Shown: positions 1-8,660, numbered from the stretch's first letter. The stretch: 43,240 bases of DNA from Pseudorhodobacter sp. (GCA_029254215.1 JAQWYA010000050.1:1-43240), one strand, 5' to 3'. Program-made: numbers and translations. The notes: generated by a model not told the origin, from the sequence alone.

Positions 1-1029
1 ATGACGGACACGCAAACCCTCAACGAGCAGGCGGTGCACGCCTATCTGAGTGAAAACCTCGAGGGGTTTAAAGGCCCGATGGAGGTCACAAAATTCCAGG
101 GTGGACAAAGTAATCCGACCTTCCAGCTGAAAACACCCGACCACACGTATGTCCTGCGTCGTAAACCGCCGGGTGTACTGCTTAAATCCGCCCATGCGGT
201 GGACCGTGAATTCAGGGTGCAAAAAGCGCTGCAAGGCTCGGAAGTGCCGGTGTCGCGTATGCATCTTTTGTGTGAGGACGACAGTGTAATCGGTTCTATG
301 TTCTATATCATGGACCACGTGCAGGGCCGTAATTTCAACGAGCCTTCCATGCCCGATGTCTCGGTCGCCGATCGTGGGCGGATCACCTCCGAGATGAACC
401 GCGTTCTGGCGGCCCTGCATGAGGTGGACATTGATGCTGTTGGCCTTGGGGATTATGGTCCCGAAGGGAATTACTTCGAGCGGCAAGTCGGCCGCTGGTC
501 CAAACAATATCGCGCCTCGGAGACGGACAAGATTCCTGCAATGGACCAGTTGATGGACGCGCTGGTCGGTGAGCGTCCTGAGGATGACGGGCAGCGTACA
601 TTGGTGCACGGGGATTACCGTCTCGACAACATGATCTTTGATGCCACCACTACCGATTGCCGCGCAGTACTGGATTGGGAGCTGTCAACGATTGGCCACC
701 CGTTTGCCGATTTGGCGGCGGTGATTATGCAATGGCAATTGCCCGCAGGCAGTGAAGGGCGCGGCATGGGCGGGCTTGACCGTGCGGCTTTGGGCCTGCC
801 ATCGGATGAGGATTTCATCGCCGAATACTGCGCGTTGCGGGGTCTTAAAGGCATCGACAATTTCGGCTATTACCTTGGTTTTACGTTCTTTCGTATGGCG
901 GCGATCATTCAGGGCGTGTTGAAACGCGCGCTGGACGGGAATGCCTCCAATCCCGAGCGTGCCATGAAAGTAGGCGCTTTTGTCCCCGTCTTTGCACAGC
1001 ATGGGCTTGACGCCCTCAAGCGGGGTTGA
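1..1029 (+). CDS. Phosphotransferase family protein (APH / ACAD10-11 N-terminal type)
   Basis: This is a 342-aa protein of the aminoglycoside-phosphotransferase/choline-kinase fold. A glycine-rich N-lobe turn (GGQSNPTF) lies near residue 34, the Brenner-type catalytic loop HGDYRLDN at 203-210 (catalytic Asp205), and a metal-binding LDWE with Asp225. In proteobacteria this subfamily usually sits near acyl-CoA dehydrogenases and resembles the kinase domain of human ACAD10/11, so the substrate is more likely a hydroxy-acid or acyl-CoA-type metabolite than an antibiotic; that is an inference. The ATG is the first base of the window, so nothing upstream can be read and an earlier start cannot be excluded. 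The stop lies three bases before the IclR gene, so the two are probably co-transcribed. Confidence 0.85.
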   Translation: MTDTQTLNEQAVHAYLSENLEGFKGPMEVTKFQGGQSNPTFQLKTPDHTYVLRRKPPGVLLKSAHAVDREFRVQKALQGSEVPVSRMHLLCEDDSVIGSMFYIMDHVQGRNFNEPSMPDVSVADRGRITSEMNRVLAALHEVDIDAVGLGDYGPEGNYFERQVGRWSKQYRASETDKIPAMDQLMDALVGERPEDDGQRTLVHGDYRLDNMIFDATTTDCRAVLDWELSTIGHPFADLAAVIMQWQLPAGSEGRGMGGLDRAALGLPSDEDFIAEYCALRGLKGIDNFGYYLGFTFFRMAAIIQGVLKRALDGNASNPERAMKVGAFVPVFAQHGLDALKRG

Positions 1030-1032
1030 GCG

Positions 1033-1821
1033 ATGGATGATATTGATCCCGACCTCGATGGCAAAGACCGCAATTTTGTCACGGCCTTGGCGCGCGGCCT
1101 TGAGATCTTGCGCTGTTTTCGCCGTGATGATCTAACGCTGACCAATAGCGATTTTTCCGAGCGGACGGGCCTGCCCAAGGCTACGATTTCGCGTCTGACG
1201 CATACCCTGTGCGAGCTGGATTATCTGGTAGCCGACACCCGTGTGGGTACTTACCGCCTCAGCGCGGGTGTGCTGCGTTTAGGCTTTAGCCGCCTTGCCG
1301 CGATGGAGATGCGCGACCGTGCCAAACACGAGATGCACGGGCTGCGCATGGACGGGCCGAACCCGTTTCTGACCGTGGCCTTGGGAGAGCAACACCGTAC
1401 TGAGGTCATCTATCTCGCGACAGATTGCTCGAACGAAGGGGTGACACTTTTGATGCGCGTTGGCTCCCGTCTGCCGCTGTTTCATTCTGCGATAGGTAAA
1501 GCGATCCTTGCTGTCACACCGCAAGAGCGGGTCGAGCAAATTTTCGGGTTTGCCCGTTTGGATGGTGAAGAAGTCGAGGTCGAAGCGCGTGCGCATTATG
1601 AGATCGCAGTGCAAGAGTATGGCGAGAAGGGCTTTTGCACAGGCTATGGCAATTGGCGTTCTGATGTGAACGGAATTGCCGTGCCTGTGCATTCTCTAAG
1701 TGATGGCCGTGTGTACGGCCTGAATATCGGCGGGCCTTCCTATCGAGTAAAGCCGAAACAGCTCGAGAAGGTTTACGCTGAGCGGTTGGTGAGAGTGGCT
1801 CAGGCGCTAAGCTTGAATTAA
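1033..1821 (+). CDS. IclR family transcriptional regulator
   Basis: This 262-aa protein has an N-terminal winged helix-turn-helix at roughly residues 12-75 (repeated leucines, then the recognition-helix region LPKATISRLTHTL). A C-terminal IclR effector-binding domain runs from about 90 to 260 and includes the characteristic LPLFHSAIGKAILA stretch and a C-terminal IAVPV segment. IclR proteins bind small organic acids or aromatic metabolites and repress or activate neighbouring catabolic or transport operons. It starts three bases after the phosphotransferase stop. A perfect 17-bp palindrome lies 44 bp downstream of its stop, in the gap before the ABC importer, and is a good candidate operator. 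The ligand is unknown. Confidence 0.9.
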   Translation: MDDIDPDLDGKDRNFVTALARGLEILRCFRRDDLTLTNSDFSERTGLPKATISRLTHTLCELDYLVADTRVGTYRLSAGVLRLGFSRLAAMEMRDRAKHEMHGLRMDGPNPFLTVALGEQHRTEVIYLATDCSNEGVTLLMRVGSRLPLFHSAIGKAILAVTPQERVEQIFGFARLDGEEVEVEARAHYEIAVQEYGEKGFCTGYGNWRSDVNGIAVPVHSLSDGRVYGLNIGGPSYRVKPKQLEKVYAERLVRVAQALSLN

Positions 1822-2167
1822 TAGGTACAAATCGCCTTAAATGAGCGTGCGAATAATGGGTTCATGTTCCGCATGGCGGAACGAGTTGAAAAATTATTCA
1901 AGAATAAAAGTACTGAGCCTTCTAAATTTCCTGCTGGTTATCAAACACGCATACCAAACATAAATTCTTATAATATGATTTATATCAAACACATAGAGGC
2001 TATTTATTTTTTGAGTGGTGCGAAAAATTCACTTTTATCGGTGGCTGCGGTTACATAATTCAGCTGACAGTGAACGCTTGACTTACTGTGAGGGTGTGCA
2101 AGTCTCTATGGATAGCCTGCAGGAATAAATTGCGAAACATTGACGGGCTAACTTAGGGAGAACTAAA
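1822..2167 (+). other. A+T-rich intergenic region before the importer operon
   Basis: These 346 bp carry no convincing gene. They hold the 17-bp palindrome at 1866-1882, a consensus -10-like TATAAT at 1969-1974 without a good -35 at the usual distance, a TTGACT at 2079-2084 without a matching -10, and a clear ribosome site (GGGAG at 2157-2161) for the binding-protein gene. The stretch is much richer in A+T than the coding DNA on either side. Confidence 0.6.
1866..1882. promoter_or_regulatory. Perfect palindrome, candidate IclR-family operator
   Basis: Arms GTTCCGC (1866-1872) and GCGGAAC (1876-1882) are exact reverse complements separated by ATG. The size (15-17 bp with a short centre) fits operators bound by IclR dimers. 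It lies between the IclR gene and the importer it may control. The assignment to this regulator rests on proximity. Confidence 0.55.
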
Positions 2168-3412
2168 ATGAAGAATATTAAAAAGTTTGGTGCGGTTTCC
2201 GCACTTTCGCTCATCATCGGTGCAAGTGCTGCGTTTGCCGAAAACATCAAGATCGCATTTGTTGACCCACTTTCGGGACCATTTGCAACAACAGGAACCA
2301 ACGGCGCTGCTGAATGGACCTTTGCTGCAGACGAGCTAGTGAACAAAGCTGGCGGTGTTTTGGGCGGTAGAAACTTTGAAGTCGTTACGTTTGATAACAA
2401 AATGTCCGGTAAAGAAACATTGATCCAAGTGCAGGTAGCAATTGATCAAGGCATTCGTTTCATCGCTCAAGGAAATTCCTCTGGTATTGCTGCTGCGATC
2501 ACAGATGCGGTGAACAAGCACAACAAACGTAACCCTGATGACCGTGTACTGTTCTTGAATTACTCAGCGGTTGATCCAGCGCTGACGAATGAAAAGTGTA
2601 ACTTCTGGCATTTCCGTTTTGATGCAAACGCGGACATTAAAATGGATGCGCTTACAGATGTGATGGCTAAAGATCAAGGTCTTTCAAAGGTCTACCTGAT
2701 TGGGCAAGATTATTCGTTTGGTAAAGCGGTTGCTGCGGCGGCGGAACGCGATATCGCAAAAAAACGCCCTGATGTTGAAATTGTTGGCAACGAACTGCAC
2801 CCAATCGGCAAGGTGAAGGACTTCACACCTTACGCGCGTAAGATTGTGGCTTCTGGCGCAGATTCAGTGATTACAGGCAACTGGGGCTCTGACATGGTTG
2901 GCCTTGGTAAAGCAATCATCGAAGCTGGTTTTGAGGGTCAAATCTATACTTATTATGCGGCATCAAACGGTATTACCCGCACCTTTGGCGAAGATGGTAA
3001 AGGTCACTTGAACCTGGTCCACGAAGGCAAATTAAACCCACCTGTTTCGGACCGTGCATCGGCATATATCGATGCTTTTGAAGCAAAATACCCAGATCAT
3101 GATATTTCTCAAGCTCGGATTGCAAATGCAGTAGAGATGCTTGCAAAAGCGATTGAAGTTGCGGGCACTGCTGACGATGTTGTGCCAATTGCTTTGGCGC
3201 TCGAAGGTATGGAGCACGACAGCATCTGGGGTGGCAAAGTATTCATGCGCCCAGAAGATCATCAAGCGATCCAAGATGTTCATATCGGCGCGCACACGGA
3301 TGAAAATATCCGTCACCCACTCGATAATTCTGCGTTTGGTTTGTCGGACGATGTAACTGTCGAAATGGCATCTATGGACAGCCCTACAACATGTGAAATG
3401 AAGCGCCCTTAA
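2168..3412 (+). CDS. ABC transporter substrate-binding protein, branched-chain amino acid (Peripla_BP_6) class
   Basis: This 414-aa periplasmic binding protein has a typical Sec signal peptide (KNIKK n-region, hydrophobic core, likely cleavage after AFA at residue 24). The mature part begins IKIAFVDPLSGPFA, the standard opening of the LivJ/LivK-like type I binding fold, and continues with the expected two-lobe pattern. A strong GGGAG site lies 7 bp before the ATG. It heads a five-gene operon with two permeases and two ATPases. The ligand cannot be read from sequence; proteins of this class also carry urea, amides and aromatic acids. The gene is GC-poor (about 48-50% in the lines I counted) compared with the rest of the window. 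Confidence 0.9.
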   Translation: MKNIKKFGAVSALSLIIGASAAFAENIKIAFVDPLSGPFATTGTNGAAEWTFAADELVNKAGGVLGGRNFEVVTFDNKMSGKETLIQVQVAIDQGIRFIAQGNSSGIAAAITDAVNKHNKRNPDDRVLFLNYSAVDPALTNEKCNFWHFRFDANADIKMDALTDVMAKDQGLSKVYLIGQDYSFGKAVAAAAERDIAKKRPDVEIVGNELHPIGKVKDFTPYARKIVASGADSVITGNWGSDMVGLGKAIIEAGFEGQIYTYYAASNGITRTFGEDGKGHLNLVHEGKLNPPVSDRASAYIDAFEAKYPDHDISQARIANAVEMLAKAIEVAGTADDVVPIALALEGMEHDSIWGGKVFMRPEDHQAIQDVHIGAHTDENIRHPLDNSAFGLSDDVTVEMASMDSPTTCEMKRP

Positions 3413-3509
3413 GGAGCGGCGGTTTTGGTCCACTGCTACCTTATTGTTGGCGGTGGGCCATTTTCTTGACACAACAATAATCGACTGATTGTCTTACAGG
3501 GGTATGGCT

Positions 3510-4472
3510 ATGGACCTAGTGTTGGTGAACTTAATTGATGGGCTGGTGTTCGGCCTGCTGCTTTTTATGTTATCGAGCGGCTTGACGCTAATTTTTTCCA
3601 TGATGGGTGTTTTGAACTTTGCGCATGCTAGCTTTTACATGCTGGGCGCTTACTTTGGATACCAAATCTCGACAGTGCTTGGCCTGGGATTTATTGGGGG
3701 GCTGATAGTTGCTCCGGTCATTGTTGGTGTCGCCGGTGCCGCCATTGAGCGCTACGGTTTGCGCCGCGTTCATCAATACGGCCACGTCCCCGAACTTATC
3801 TTTACATTTGGCCTCGCACTTTTGATCCAGGAAATGGTCAAATTATTCTGGGGTCAAAATCAAATCCCTTATTTTGAGCCATCATATCTTGATTTCGCAC
3901 TCTTCTCCGTGGGTGACAACGCCATCAAGGCTTACAAAGTCTTCATGATCTTCATCTCCTTGCTGATCTTTGGTGGCTTGCTGTATGTTCTAACCAAGAC
4001 CCGTATCGGCATGATCATCCAAGCTGCGCTTTCATACCCCCAAACTGTTGAGGCACTGGGCCACAACGTCCCCTTTGTCTTCATGGGTGTGTTCGGTGTT
4101 GGTTCAGCTCTTGCAGGTATCGCGGGCGTTATCGCGGGCCCAGCACTTGGAACATTTCCCGGCATGGCCTTTACCCTGGGCTCCATAGTGTTTGTTACAA
4201 TCGTTGTGGGTGGTCTCGGCTCACTTTGGGGCGCGCTCGTTGCCTCGCTACTGATTGGCTGGATGACCACATTCGCGGCCTCCTACAATATTGAGATGTC
4301 CTCAATCCTGCAAGGCATTGGCTTCATCAAGCCCGAAGACCTCTCAGAAAGCGCGTTCCAAGACCTATGGACACTAACCCTGCCACAAATTGGCCCAATT
4401 TTACCCTACCTCCTTATGGTGCTGATCCTGGTGTTTCGCCCACAAGGCCTGCTCGGAAAGCGTGAATCATGA
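3510..4472 (+). CDS. Branched-chain amino acid-type ABC transporter permease (LivH class)
   Basis: This integral membrane protein of about 320 aa has the LivH/BPD_transp_2 signature: an N-terminal segment NLIDGLVFGLLLFMLSSGL, the NFAHASFYMLGAY motif near residue 35-50, and the conserved cytoplasmic GGLGSLWGAL loop near 245 that docks the ATPase. A longer reading begins at TTG 3489, but CAGGGG (3497-3502) has the right spacing for the ATG at 3510 (ATG 3504 is also possible), so I chose 3510. The stop overlaps the start of the next permease (ATGA), showing translational coupling. It forms the membrane channel together with the following LivM-type subunit. Confidence 0.88.
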   Translation: MDLVLVNLIDGLVFGLLLFMLSSGLTLIFSMMGVLNFAHASFYMLGAYFGYQISTVLGLGFIGGLIVAPVIVGVAGAAIERYGLRRVHQYGHVPELIFTFGLALLIQEMVKLFWGQNQIPYFEPSYLDFALFSVGDNAIKAYKVFMIFISLLIFGGLLYVLTKTRIGMIIQAALSYPQTVEALGHNVPFVFMGVFGVGSALAGIAGVIAGPALGTFPGMAFTLGSIVFVTIVVGGLGSLWGALVASLLIGWMTTFAASYNIEMSSILQGIGFIKPEDLSESAFQDLWTLTLPQIGPILPYLLMVLILVFRPQGLLGKRES

Positions 4473-5758
4473 CGGTTGCTCCTACAAACACCCGCAAATA
4501 CGGCACTATCACATTTGGCACACTTGCGCCTTGGATTGTTTGCGCTGTCCTGCTGTTGACCCTGCCACTGATCTTCGGTGATCGTGGTGAAATAACAATC
4601 ATGTCTCAAATGGCGATCATGATTGTCTTCGCGCTTGCCTACAATATGTTGCTGGGGCAGGGTGGAATGCTTTCTTTTGGCCATGCGGTCTACGTTGGTA
4701 TGGGTTCGTTCCTTTGCCTACACGTGATGAATTCTGCTAGTTTTTCCTCTATACCGGTTCCTGTGCTGCCACTTCTCGGGGGCTTATTTGGTCTTGGCAT
4801 CGCAATGATCATCGGCAGCTTTTCAACGCGCTCTGCCGGTACAGTATTTGCAATGATTACACTTGGAATTGGCGAATTGATGGCCGCATGTGTGCTCATT
4901 ATCGTTGTGTTCTTTGGCGGTGAAGAAGGGATCTCTAGCGACCGTACAGAAGGCATGCCTTTTTTTGGCGTTGAATTTTTCACGCACATTGAGGCCTTCT
5001 ACGTCATCGCGTTTTGGTTGTTAGTATCTTCGGTGCTGATGTACCTGTTTTCTCGCACACCCGTTGGCCGTATGGCCAACGCCGTGCGCGACAACCCTGA
5101 ACGGGCGCAATTTTTGGGCTACTCTGCTCGCTGGGTTCGCTACGTATCTTTCTCGGCCTCAGGGTTTTTCTGCGGTATCGCAGGCGGCCTGTCGGCAATT
5201 CTGTTTGAAATTGCTACCGAAAGTGACCTAAACGTTGGCGCCTCTGGGATCATCCTGTTGATCGTTTTTTTGGGTGGTGTAGGCGTATTCTGGGGGCCCG
5301 CACTCGGTGCCATCATATTCATCCTGCTTCAAACAGTCCTAGGACTTCAGACTCACCTTTGGGAACTCTACGTCGGTGTAATTTTTGTGTGCATGGTTAT
5401 GTTCTTTCCCGGTGGGATTGCAGGACTTATCGTCGCTCATGGGGTTGCGATGTCGCTCGGTAAATTAAATCTGCTGATACGACCTTACCTCACATGCGTT
5501 CTTCCAGGCATCATGGGGGCTCTTGGTCTGTGTGGTCTAGTCGAAATGATATTCCACCTTCGTGAAGCGGCAACAGGAGAGTACGAAATGACCTTGTTTT
5601 GGACAGACCTGAACACCCATAACTTTTGGCCGTGGCTCATTTTCGGGGGCATCGCGCTCGGCGGTGCCTTGATCGCGCGCAACCAAACACCTGTGCTTAA
5701 AGAAGCATGGGCCGAAGCTAATACAATCGAAATAACAAGCGTTGGGGAGCCAACATGA
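4469..5758 (+). CDS. Branched-chain amino acid-type ABC transporter permease (LivM class)
   Basis: This 429-aa multi-spanning membrane protein carries the LivM-type motif YNMLLGQGGMLSFGHA near residue 50-65 and the ATPase-docking loop with VGASGIILLIVFLGG near 260-280. Two extra hydrophobic segments follow in the C-terminal 110 residues, so the protein is longer than minimal LivM proteins but near the size of the E. coli one. It overlaps the upstream permease by 4 bp and the downstream ATPase gene by 4 bp. It acts in the inner membrane as half of the translocation pore. GC and codon use remain mixed here compared with the ATPase genes that follow. Confidence 0.88.
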   Translation: MTVAPTNTRKYGTITFGTLAPWIVCAVLLLTLPLIFGDRGEITIMSQMAIMIVFALAYNMLLGQGGMLSFGHAVYVGMGSFLCLHVMNSASFSSIPVPVLPLLGGLFGLGIAMIIGSFSTRSAGTVFAMITLGIGELMAACVLIIVVFFGGEEGISSDRTEGMPFFGVEFFTHIEAFYVIAFWLLVSSVLMYLFSRTPVGRMANAVRDNPERAQFLGYSARWVRYVSFSASGFFCGIAGGLSAILFEIATESDLNVGASGIILLIVFLGGVGVFWGPALGAIIFILLQTVLGLQTHLWELYVGVIFVCMVMFFPGGIAGLIVAHGVAMSLGKLNLLIRPYLTCVLPGIMGALGLCGLVEMIFHLREAATGEYEMTLFWTDLNTHNFWPWLIFGGIALGGALIARNQTPVLKEAWAEANTIEITSVGEPT

Positions 5759-6513
5759 AACCTGCTCTTGAACTTGACGATCTGTGTAAGTCTTTTGGTA
5801 AGTCTGAGATTATTCGCGGTCTAAATCTGAAGGTTGAAAAAGGTGAACGCCACGCGATCATCGGGCCGAACGGGGCGGGTAAATCCACGCTGCTCAACTG
5901 CCTTGTGGGCAAACTGATCCCGGATACGGGTTCGGTGATGTTTGACGGCAAATCCGTTCTGGGGCGCAAGCCGCACCAGATCAATCAGATGGGCATCTCG
6001 CGGGTGTTTCAGACGCCCGAGATTTTCGGCGATCTGACGGTGATGGAAAACATGCTGATCCCCTGTTTCGGCAAGCGGGACGGCGCGTTTGAACTGAACG
6101 CCATGGCCAGCATCGACGGGCAGAAAGACGTGATCGAAAAAGCCGAGGCGATGCTGGTGGATATGAACATGGCGCATAAGCGGCATGACCATTCCGGCTC
6201 TTTGTCACGGGGCGACAAGCGGCGGCTTGAAATCGGGATGTGCCTTATTCAAGAGCCGCGTCTTTTGCTGCTGGATGAACCGACCGCCGGCATGGCCCGC
6301 GCCGATACCAACAACACGATCGACCTTCTCAAATCCATCAAAGCCTCGCGCGATATCACCATGGTCATCATCGAGCATGACATGCATGTGGTGTTCTCTT
6401 TGGCCGAACGGATCACCGTTCTGGCGCAGGGCACGCCTTTGGTCGAAGACACGCCTGAAAAGATCAAGGGTCATCCGAAGGTCAAAGAGGCCTATCTTGG
6501 CGAGGCAGCATAA
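5755..6513 (+). CDS. ABC transporter ATP-binding protein (LivG/UrtD class)
   Basis: This 252-aa ABC ATPase has Walker A GPNGAGKST at residues 37-45, a Q-loop around VFQTPEI (84-90), a divergent signature LSRGDKR at 150-156 in place of LSGGQ, Walker B with LLLDEPTAGM at about 171-180, and a switch histidine in IIEHDMHVV. The signature followed by LEIGM resembles UrtD-like ATPases more than classical LivG, so urea or an amide is a possible substrate class; this is inference. It starts inside the upstream permease stop (ATGA), with GGGGAG as ribosome site. The codon style changes sharply within its first 25 codons, from GGT/ATT/CTA-rich to GGG/ATC/CTG-rich. Confidence 0.9.
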   Translation: MKPALELDDLCKSFGKSEIIRGLNLKVEKGERHAIIGPNGAGKSTLLNCLVGKLIPDTGSVMFDGKSVLGRKPHQINQMGISRVFQTPEIFGDLTVMENMLIPCFGKRDGAFELNAMASIDGQKDVIEKAEAMLVDMNMAHKRHDHSGSLSRGDKRRLEIGMCLIQEPRLLLLDEPTAGMARADTNNTIDLLKSIKASRDITMVIIEHDMHVVFSLAERITVLAQGTPLVEDTPEKIKGHPKVKEAYLGEAA

Positions 6514-6516
6514 GGA

Positions 6517-7281
6517 ATGTCACAGATGAATGATCGCCCGGATTTTTCCAACAACCGCAACATGGCGGAAACGGCCCCGGCCTATCTCTCGGTTTGGGAT
6601 ATGCATGGCTATTACGGCGAAAGCTATATCGTGCAAGGCGTGTCCTTCAACGTCCATGAGGGGGAGATTCTGGCGCTTCTGGGCCGGAACGGGGCGGGCA
6701 AAACCTCGACCCTGCGGGCGATTGCACGGGTTGACAGCCCTCAGGTGACGCATGGCGAGATCTGGCTGGATCATCAGCCGCTCCACAAGATGAAAAGCTA
6801 TGAGGCCGCGATTGCAGGCGTCGGCCTTGTGCCGGAAGATCGCCGGATCATTCCCGGCCTGACGGTGGAAGAGAACCTCAAACTCGCGCAGATCACCAAG
6901 CCCATCGGCTGGAGCATCGAACGCTTGTACGAGCTGTTCCCAAGACTGGGAGAGCGTGCAAAGCAGGATGGCGTGACGCTTTCCGGCGGTGAGCAGCAGA
7001 TGCTGGCGATTGCCCGCGCGCTGGCCCGTGATGTGAAGCTTTTGCTGCTGGATGAACCCTATGAAGGTCTGGCCCCGGTCATCGTGGATGAGATTGAAAA
7101 GACGCTGCGTCTCATCAAGCAGCAGGGCATGACGACGATTCTGGTCGAACAGAACGCTGTGCGGGCGCTGCAATTGGCTGACCGCGCGATCATTCTGGAC
7201 ACGGGCACGATTGTTTTTGACGGCTCCGCGCAGGAAGTGCTGGAGAATGAAAAGCTGCGCGCTGAATATCTGGCGATCTGA
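6517..7281 (+). CDS. ABC transporter ATP-binding protein (LivF class)
   Basis: This 254-aa ABC ATPase is the second nucleotide-binding subunit of the importer. It has Walker A GRNGAGKTS at 56-64, a Q-loop replaced by the LivF-typical VGLVPEDRRI stretch, signature LSGGEQQ near 156-162, and Walker B with LLLLDEPYEGL at about 176-186. About 25 residues precede the ABC core, more than in most LivF proteins; an internal ATG at 6526 is an alternative start, but AAGGA immediately before 6517 is compatible with the first ATG. It is the last gene of the operon and is followed by a strong terminator. Confidence 0.9.
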   Translation: MSQMNDRPDFSNNRNMAETAPAYLSVWDMHGYYGESYIVQGVSFNVHEGEILALLGRNGAGKTSTLRAIARVDSPQVTHGEIWLDHQPLHKMKSYEAAIAGVGLVPEDRRIIPGLTVEENLKLAQITKPIGWSIERLYELFPRLGERAKQDGVTLSGGEQQMLAIARALARDVKLLLLDEPYEGLAPVIVDEIEKTLRLIKQQGMTTILVEQNAVRALQLADRAIILDTGTIVFDGSAQEVLENEKLRAEYLAI

Positions 7282-7305
7282 CATCCGCTCAGGCGGGGGG
7301 GTAAA

Positions 7306-7335
7306 AAAACGGGGGCTCAACCGAGCCCCCGTTTT
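7306..7335. terminator. Bidirectional intrinsic terminator
   Basis: Perfect stem: AAAACGGGGGCTC (7306-7318) pairs with GAGCCCCCGTTTT (7323-7335) around the 4-nt loop AACC. The A-run on the left and T-run on the right make it functional in both directions. It ends the importer operon on the plus strand and the sulfur operon on the minus strand. Confidence 0.9.
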
Positions 7336-7360
7336 GCATTTCACTCCGGGGTGCGCCGGA

Positions 7361-7789
7361 TCAGCCTTTGGCGGCCATCGCATCCAACTGGCCGCGCAGC
7401 CCTTCAAGCTGGTAGCCAAAGCGGGCCGGGATGCCGATCAGATCATCCGTGGGCAGCTTGCCCGCATGGGCCAGCGCCCAGACGATGGAAGACCGGTTCC
7501 CCGAGGCGCAATAGGCCAGAACCGGGCCGGAGGCGGCCTCAATCGCGGCGGCCTGCGCCGTCACATTCTCCATGGTCAGCATTCCGCCGATCACCGGGTT
7601 GACGACGAAGTGCAACCCTGCCGCCTCTGCCGCCGCACGCATGGCGTCGGTATGCAAAGAGGGCGGAATTTCGCCATCCGGACGGTTGTCGATCACGGTG
7701 GTGTAGCCCGCAGCCTTGATCGCCGAGAAATCGGTGCTCTCGATCTGGGGGGAAACGGCGTAGGTGGGTGTCAGGGCGCGAATATCCAT
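7361..7789 (-). CDS. TIGR01244/DUF442 family sulfurtransferase/phosphatase-like protein
   Basis: This 142-aa cytoplasmic protein has the dual-specificity-phosphatase/rhodanese-like fold of the DUF442 family (also the N-terminal domain of Blh proteins). The active-site loop is YCASGNRSS, with Cys94 and Arg99 in the C-x4-R arrangement. Such domains act as sulfur carriers or thiosulfate sulfurtransferases next to persulfide dioxygenases. I placed the start at 7789 (MDIRAL) because a GAGGAG site precedes it directly and the family begins there; the longer upstream reading runs into the permease gene. It is the last gene of the sulfur operon, 8 bp after the second YeeE gene. Confidence 0.85.
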   Translation of the reverse strand: MDIRALTPTYAVSPQIESTDFSAIKAAGYTTVIDNRPDGEIPPSLHTDAMRAAAEAAGLHFVVNPVIGGMLTMENVTAQAAAIEAASGPVLAYCASGNRSSIVWALAHAGKLPTDDLIGIPARFGYQLEGLRGQLDAMAAKG

Positions 7790-7797
7790 GATGCTCC

Positions 7798-8232
7798 TCA
7801 GGCGGTGGCGAGACGGTCGATCCGGGTGCGGATCATCGGTGCGCCGACCATACCGACGAGCATCGACAGAAGAAAGAGCAACCCGCCCCAACCGCCGAAA
7901 CTCAGCGAGGCCATCGCCGGGCCGGGGCAAAGCCCTGCAAGGCCCCAACCCATCCCGAACAGAACCGAGCCGACGACAAGGTTATGGCCAAGACGCGGGT
8001 CGGGGGCTGCGGGCAGGGCACCACCCAAGACGGCGGTCTTGCGCCGCTCTGCCACACGCCAGGCGATTGCCATGGGCAGGATCGCGCCACCAAGCACGAA
8101 GGCCAGCGTCGGATCCCAGTCGCCAAAGACATCCAGCCAGCCCTGCACCTTGGCAGTGTTGACCATGCCCGAGATCAGCAGGCCGAGGCCAAACAGGGCG
8201 CCCGACAGAAATGCGAAAAGATTGCGGATCAT
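7798..8232 (-). CDS. YeeE/YedE family permease, C-terminal half type
   Basis: This 144-aa hydrophobic protein with about four membrane segments carries the conserved GLCPGPA motif near residue 100, whose cysteine belongs to the sulfur-compound path in YeeE/TsuA-type thiosulfate transporters. It matches the second half of the full-length transporters. The ATG at 8232 overlaps the stop of the preceding half-size gene by one base, so the two are translationally coupled and probably form a two-chain transporter in the inner membrane. The predicted cargo is thiosulfate or another reduced sulfur species. Confidence 0.85.
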   Translation of the reverse strand: MIRNLFAFLSGALFGLGLLISGMVNTAKVQGWLDVFGDWDPTLAFVLGGAILPMAIAWRVAERRKTAVLGGALPAAPDPRLGHNLVVGSVLFGMGWGLAGLCPGPAMASLSFGGWGGLLFLLSMLVGMVGAPMIRTRIDRLATA

Positions 8233-8660
8233 CAGATCACCCCCAGAAGATGCCGGAACGTCACCATCACAAGGCCGCCCGCCAGCAGATAGAAAACCGT
8301 GGCCACGATCCCGCGCAGCGAAAAGCGCGAGATGCCGCAAACCCCGTGGCCAGAGGTGCAGCCATTGGCAAGCCGCGTTCCCACGCCGACAAGAAGCCCC
8401 GCGGCAATGATCACCGCCGGGTTTTCCGTGATGTTGGTGTCAACAGGCCCCATGGCCATCGCCCCCAGAAAGGGCAGGCCGATAAGCCCGGCCAACAAGG
8501 CGATCCGTTCAGCAGCGGTGGCGCGGCCAGAGCCGTCCACAAGCCCGCCGATGATCCCCGAAGCGCCCATGATGCGCCCGTTGACCAAGAGATAAAGCGC
8601 CGCCGCGGTTCCGATCAGCAGGCCGCCCGCCAATCCCCACAGCCAATCTTGTTCTATCAT
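8232..8660 (-). CDS. YeeE/YedE family permease, N-terminal half type
   Basis: This 142-aa membrane protein carries the hallmark NGCTSGHGVCG motif near residue 98-108, which in YeeE/TsuA proteins places cysteines along the thiosulfate path. The start at 8660 (MIEQDW) has an AGGAC site 7 bp upstream and is preferred over the longer reading. It is half the size of full-length YeeE and works as a pair with the next gene. An interrupted inverted repeat lies between it and the upstream persulfide dioxygenase-like gene. Confidence 0.87.
   Translation of the reverse strand: MIEQDWLWGLAGGLLIGTAAALYLLVNGRIMGASGIIGGLVDGSGRATAAERIALLAGLIGLPFLGAMAMGPVDTNITENPAVIIAAGLLVGVGTRLANGCTSGHGVCGISRFSLRGIVATVFYLLAGGLVMVTFRHLLGVI

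Noticed and set aside
1864-2058. 64-aa plus-strand frame after the IclR gene
   Set aside because: Its start lies within the palindrome, there is no good ribosome site and the sequence is A+T-rich with no recognisable features.
7211-8410. 399-aa plus-strand frame over the sulfur operon
   Set aside because: It crosses the terminator and lies antisense to three well-supported genes; the composition is that of a high-GC shadow frame.
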